From: Ardenticatenaceae bacterium
Lineage (GTDB): Bacteria; Chloroflexota; Anaerolineae; Promineifilales; Promineifilaceae
Reading direction: 5' to 3'
Length of the DNA: 64,000 nt
Assembly: GCA_020634235.1 (NCBI GenBank)
Contig: JACKCB010000004.1
Location: 1 to 64,000 of the forward strand
Numbering within the stretch: the stretch's first letter is position 1; each line of letters starts with the position of its first letter. The translations under genes were made by a program, and so were the position numbers. The notes below the pieces were generated by a model. It saw nothing but the letters and a program-made list of their open reading frames with translations. It did no database searches and was not told the DNA's origin. Shown piece by piece: positions 60,223 to 64,000 of the stretch.

Positions 60223-61935
60223 TTAGGCGTCGTAAGAAGAGCCGGCGGTGCGCTGCCGTTGGAACTGGACCAGCGTCAGGCTGAAGATGAGCAGGAAGAG
60301 TACCCAGGCGATGGCTGAGGCATAGCCTTGCTCAAAGCGCTGGAACCCTTTCTGGTACAGATAGAGCACGATGGACAGGGTGGAGTTGTTCGGCCCGGCC
60401 GGGTTCTGGCCTGGGATCAGAATAAAAATCTCCTCAAACACCTGCATAGTGCGGATCACCGTCGTCGTCACCACAAAGAAGGTGGTGGGGGCCAGCAGCG
60501 GAATGGTCAGGCTGCGGAATTTGCGCCACGCCCCTGCCCCGTCCACCGTTGCCGCCTCATACAACTCGCGCGGGATCCCCTGCAAGCCGGCCAGGAACAG
60601 CACCGTGTTGAAGCCAATAAGCTGCCAGGCAGCCATGATAATCACCGACAGCAGCGCGGTATTGCTGCTAGACAACCAGCGTATTTGCGGGTCGGCCACC
60701 TCCCCCAGGCCGATCAGGTTCACAAAATCCACCACCAGCGATATACCATAGTTGATATAGCCAATGGTCGAGTTAAACAGCCACTGCCAGACCAGGGCAA
60801 TGCCCACCACCGCGGCCACGCTGGGCACAAAATATGCCGCCCGGAAAAAGGCCATCCCCGGCAGCTTGGTGTTCAGCAGGTTGGCCAGCAGCAAGGCCGG
60901 AATGACACACAGTGGCACCACCAGCAGCACATACTTCAGCGTATTGCCCAGGGCAATCCAAAACAGCTTATCTTGTGCGCCAATGAGGTAGCTGCGACCA
61001 AGAACGGTGATGCGGCTCAGCTCATCGTACACGGTCACGTCCAGCACCTCACGCGCCAGTTGGTCGGCCCGCTCCAGCGGGGCTACGGTGAGGTTCACCA
61101 GCTCAGCATAGTTCTGAAGGCCCACCCAGTCAGAAGTGCCAAAAGCGTCCCAGTTGGTAAAGCTAACATAGAGGGACAGCAGCAGCGGCCCGGCAAAGAA
61201 GGCCATGAAGCCAATGAGGTTGGGCGAGAGGAAGAGGTAGCCGAGCAGCATTTCGGCGTCGGCGTTGGTGGCCCGGAAAGCCTCAGCCGTTGGCCGCCGC
61301 CACATCACCCACAGCATCAGCCCCAGCAAGACGAGCAGCCCGGTTAGCAGGAACGGCACCGGCGTGTTGTAGCGCTCGATGACGCTGCGCAGGCCGTTGA
61401 GCAGGCCCATGGCAAAGATCGCCACAACACCCCCCGCCAGGGCAACCCATTTACCCACCTGGCGCAAGGCTCGCTGCCGGGCCGGATTGCTCGTTTCAAA
61501 ACGATCCCCCAGGACGGTGATGACGTAGCCCAGGAAGACGAGCAGCAGGAAGGGGATGCCCTGCATGAAGGTATCGGCCAGGGAGTCCAGGCCTGTAAAA
61601 ACCTGGAAAACGGTGAGCAAACCCACCCCGGCCGCGATGAAGGTCAGGTAGTTGATAACCAGCGAGATAACCCGTCCCCGGTGGTCGCGGCGTAGAATGA
61701 ACAGGACGGCGGCCGCGCTGGCCACCGCCAGGGCAAGGCCAGCCACAGTCAGCAGAATCTTCAGCCACAGGGCCAGGGCGACCGTGGTGTCAGCTGCCGA
61801 CCAGATGTAGACCACGCCGCCCAGCGCCAACAGGGTGTAGAGGACGTGCCAGCCGGCGGCCAGCGTAATCCAGGTGCTCACGCCCCCGGCCGGGGCCTGC
61901 CCCGGCCGGGACACATCAATCGTCGTCGCGCTCAT
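60223..61935 (-). CDS. Sugar ABC transporter permease (MalF-like) with long N-terminal membrane part
   Basis: 570 residues. About 230 N-terminal residues add several helices before the permease core, which has the EAA loop LYEAATVDGAGAWRKFRSLT. An outside loop of about 60 residues follows the first core helix. ATG 61935 is 6 bases after GGAGG; a frame extending to 62034 lacks a ribosome site. Partner of the MalG-like permease. Confidence 0.9.
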   Translation of the reverse strand: MSATTIDVSRPGQAPAGGVSTWITLAAGWHVLYTLLALGGVVYIWSAADTTVALALWLKILLTVAGLALAVASAAAVLFILRRDHRGRVISLVINYLTFIAAGVGLLTVFQVFTGLDSLADTFMQGIPFLLLVFLGYVITVLGDRFETSNPARQRALRQVGKWVALAGGVVAIFAMGLLNGLRSVIERYNTPVPFLLTGLLVLLGLMLWVMWRRPTAEAFRATNADAEMLLGYLFLSPNLIGFMAFFAGPLLLSLYVSFTNWDAFGTSDWVGLQNYAELVNLTVAPLERADQLAREVLDVTVYDELSRITVLGRSYLIGAQDKLFWIALGNTLKYVLLVVPLCVIPALLLANLLNTKLPGMAFFRAAYFVPSVAAVVGIALVWQWLFNSTIGYINYGISLVVDFVNLIGLGEVADPQIRWLSSSNTALLSVIIMAAWQLIGFNTVLFLAGLQGIPRELYEAATVDGAGAWRKFRSLTIPLLAPTTFFVVTTTVIRTMQVFEEIFILIPGQNPAGPNNSTLSIVLYLYQKGFQRFEQGYASAIAWVLFLLIFSLTLVQFQRQRTAGSSYDA

Positions 61936-62055
61936 CATACGCCTCCGTGGGACGGAACCAGGCACCGGGACCGGGCGGGCAGCCCGGCCCCGGCGCATTG
62001 CAAAGAAAGGGTGAAGCGGCCGCGGTCGCTTCACCCACCAAACGATGCTTACCGC

Positions 62056-64000
62056 TTACGGATTAAAGGCTTTGTTAGCCTCATCACAGATGGTCGCGGC
62101 GTACTCGTCAACCGTCATCTCGCCATTGAGCACCGCCGCTACGGCCGGCCCCATGATGGCGTCGAACTCCGGCCAACTGCCAGCCCACAGCGGGCCTTCC
62201 GTCGCCGGGTTGCGCGCCAGGCCATTCAGGAACGCCTGGTTGTTGGCCGGCGGGGTGAAGGTCAGGAACGCATCCAGGGCGGCCTGGCTGACGCGGCTGG
62301 GCACGTTAGCCCCCAGAGCCGCGATCTGCGCCTGGGTTTCGGCCTTGGTCAGCTCCATCACCAATTGCCACGCCTGCTCCGGATACTCGGTGTTGGCATT
62401 CACCACGTACGCGCCCCAGAAGAGCCAGTTGCTCGGCCCGGCCGGGCCGTCCGGCAATTCCACCACGTCCCAATTGAAGTTGGCGCTGGCCCGCGCACCG
62501 GGCGTGGCCCAACGACCATTCTGGAACATGCCCACCTTGCCCGCCAGGAAGGGCGGTTCGCTGTCTTCGCCGTAGGGCACCGCCACGTTGAAGTCCTGGT
62601 AGATGCGCTGCTCAAACGCCAGCCCCGCCAGCGACTCCGCCGTGTCCAGACCACAGGCCGTGCGGTCTTCGTTGAAGAAGCCACCACCGGCCGCGTTGAT
62701 CCAGTAGCCATACGGCCCCCACCAGGCATTTTGGCCGTAGCCGTAGATGTCGTCGCCCAGGGCGTTGATCGCCTGGGCCACCACGATGAAGTTGTCCCAG
62801 TTCCACTCGCCGCTGGCCGCCAGCTCCCGCGGGTCGGGCGCGCCAGATTCAGCCAGCAGGTCCAGGTTCAGGTACAGGGCAAAGGTCGACACGTCGCGCG
62901 GCAGGCCCCACAACGTCTCGCCCGTGTTGCCCGTCTCCGGGTTGAAGGTCAGGTGGAACATCGGCCCCGGATAGAAGTCGGCATCGCTGTAGCCGGCGGT
63001 GCCGTCGGCCATCGACCGCAGGTCCATCAGCAGCCCGCGCGTGGCAAAGTCGGCCACGTCGGTGCCCGGAATCCAGAAGACGTCTGGCGCGGTGCCCGAC
63101 GCCAGCTCGGTCTTCAGCACGTCCTGGTAGCTGGAGGTCTCGCTGCCGCCCGCTTCATATTGCAGGGTCACGCCGGGGATGTTGATGGAGTCGCTAACCG
63201 ACTGGTAGACGTCGATCTCGGCCTGGTTATCCGGCCGGGTGCGCCAGCGCAGGGTGATGGTTTCGGCCGGTTCCGTGGCCCCGGTGTCGGTGGGCGCGCC
63301 GCCGGCGGTGAAGGCTTTGTTAGCCTCATCACAGATGGTCGCCCCATATTCGTCGATGGTCATCTCGCCATTGAGCACGGCCGCTACGGCCGGCCCCATG
63401 ATGGCGTCGAACTCCGGCCAACTGCCAGCCCACAGCGGGCCTTCCGTCGCCGGGTTGCGCGCCAGGCCGTTCAGGAATGCCTGGTTGTTGGCCGGCGGGG
63501 TGAAGGTCAGGAAGGCATCCAGGGCGGCCTGGCTGACGCGGCTGGGCACGTTGGCCCCCAGCTCGGCAATCTTGGCCTGGGTTTCGGCCTGGGTGAGTTC
63601 TTGTACTAACTGCCACGCTTCTTCAGGATGCGCGGTATTGGCGTTCACGACGTATGCGCCCCAGAAGAGCCAGTTGCTCGGCCCGGCCGGGCCGTCCGGC
63701 AATTCCACCACGTCCCAATTGAAGTTGGCGCTGGCCCGCGCACCGGGCGTGGCCCAACGACCATTCTGGAACATGCCCACCTTGCCCGCCAGGAAGGGCG
63801 GTTCGCTGTCTTCGCCGTAGGGCACCGCCACGTTGAAGTCCTGGTAGATGCGCTGCTCAAACGCCAGCCCCGCCAGCGACTCCGCCGTGTCCAGACCACA
63901 GGCCGTGCGGTCTTCGTTGAAGAAGCCACCACCGGCCGCGTTGATCCAGTAGCCATACGGCCCCCACCAGGCATTTTGGCCGTAGCCGTAGATGTCGTCG
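62056..64000 (-). CDS. Tandem-duplicated sugar solute-binding protein (5' end outside window)
   Basis: At least 648 codons, open to the window edge. The readable protein contains one complete binding domain at the C-terminal side and the last ~230 residues of a second, in the same frame. The junction AFTAGGAPTDTGATEPAETI looks like the linker that normally follows a lipoprotein cysteine. Each unit has PDVFWIPGTDVADF-, GMFQNGRW- and NWLFWGAYVVNANT-type segments of family 1 binding proteins. It feeds the two permeases just downstream. Either a true two-domain protein or an assembly or recombination product. Confidence 0.85.
   Translation of the reverse strand, partial: DDIYGYGQNAWWGPYGYWINAAGGGFFNEDRTACGLDTAESLAGLAFEQRIYQDFNVAVPYGEDSEPPFLAGKVGMFQNGRWATPGARASANFNWDVVELPDGPAGPSNWLFWGAYVVNANTAHPEEAWQLVQELTQAETQAKIAELGANVPSRVSQAALDAFLTFTPPANNQAFLNGLARNPATEGPLWAGSWPEFDAIMGPAVAAVLNGEMTIDEYGATICDEANKAFTAGGAPTDTGATEPAETITLRWRTRPDNQAEIDVYQSVSDSINIPGVTLQYEAGGSETSSYQDVLKTELASGTAPDVFWIPGTDVADFATRGLLMDLRSMADGTAGYSDADFYPGPMFHLTFNPETGNTGETLWGLPRDVSTFALYLNLDLLAESGAPDPRELAASGEWNWDNFIVVAQAINALGDDIYGYGQNAWWGPYGYWINAAGGGFFNEDRTACGLDTAESLAGLAFEQRIYQDFNVAVPYGEDSEPPFLAGKVGMFQNGRWATPGARASANFNWDVVELPDGPAGPSNWLFWGAYVVNANTEYPEQAWQLVMELTKAETQAQIAALGANVPSRVSQAALDAFLTFTPPANNQAFLNGLARNPATEGPLWAGSWPEFDAIMGPAVAAVLNGEMTVDEYAATICDEANKAFNP
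62416..64000. repeat. Direct tandem repeat, period 1245 bp
   Basis: 62416-62755 and 63661-64000 look identical base for base over 340 bp; 62056-62415 and 63301-63660 are close but diverged. The offset of 1245 bp is 415 codons, so frame is kept. The repeat continues past the window end. Confidence 0.9.

Overview
The window reads as a piece of a high-GC, Gram-negative-like bacterial chromosome. The best fit is a member of the Chloroflexota (Anaerolineae or a relative). This is an inference from several things: long Thr/Pro-rich linkers after lipoprotein signals, SARP/BTAD regulators fused to NTPase and TPR domains, effector-associated domains on response regulators, many type II toxin-antitoxin pairs and multi-gene sugar ABC operons. 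I see no rRNA, tRNA or CRISPR array. A palindrome, CCCGGCCGGG, occurs roughly a hundred times by eye, inside and outside genes on both strands, but is almost absent between about 20.2 and 34.2 kb.

Layout. 0.1-3.7 kb (minus): a DUF1254/DUF1214 protein and a KimA-like potassium importer. 3.7-4.6 kb: a gene-free stretch with five strong hairpins in a row. 4.6-8.2 kb (plus): a heterodimeric ABC exporter with one degenerate ATP site. 8.4-17.4 kb (minus): a complete MoxR-DUF58-Bat (aerotolerance-type) operon with a CheY-like receiver translationally coupled between BatA and BatB. 17.4-20.0 kb: a small secreted protein and a lipoprotein joining an M23 peptidase to a beta-propeller. 20.2-25.0 kb: a crowd of toxin-antitoxin genes, some broken. 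25.0-32.3 kb (minus): a type I restriction-modification operon hsdM-hsdS-RAYT-hsdR-nuclease-like gene. 32.3-34.0 kb: remnants, an AbrB/PIN pair and a duplicated small gene. 34.1-38.5 kb: two alpha-glucan hydrolases (GH97, GH13) and a MarR regulator. 38.8-44.2 kb (plus): a nucleotide-cyclase/GAF/GAF/histidine-kinase fusion, two response regulators and a PLP decarboxylase. 44.3-47.4 kb: a propeller lipoprotein, a dimethylargininase and a DUF4259/GIY-YIG pair. 47.5-51.4 kb (plus): a second ABC exporter pair behind a candidate attenuator. 51.5-64 kb (minus): a seven-gene carbohydrate operon (solute-binding protein, two permeases, HAD phosphatase, FGGY kinase, GH42 beta-galactosidase, SARP-type regulator).

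The most striking structure is in the restriction island. Eight copies of a 33-bp perfect or near-perfect palindrome (two 15-bp arms, 3-base loop), plus one half copy, lie in 26.4-31.2 kb. They surround and enter a REP-associated tyrosine transposase (RAYT) gene that sits between hsdS and hsdR. Three copies are in frame inside hsdR and two inside hsdM; one supplies the hsdS stop codon, one encodes the RAYT C-terminus, and one lies in the RAYT body with paired arm changes that remove a stop codon. Being 33 bp (11 codons), the element can enter genes without shifting the frame. It looks like a RAYT-driven, coding-compatible palindromic element similar in behaviour to the palindromic elements known inside rickettsial genes.

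Other strong points are a solute-binding protein gene that is itself a tandem in-frame duplication (period 1245 bp) running off the window end, and a GIY-YIG nuclease carrying an LQRTLGNR-type N-terminus behind a DUF4259 gene, which may be a toxin-immunity pair.
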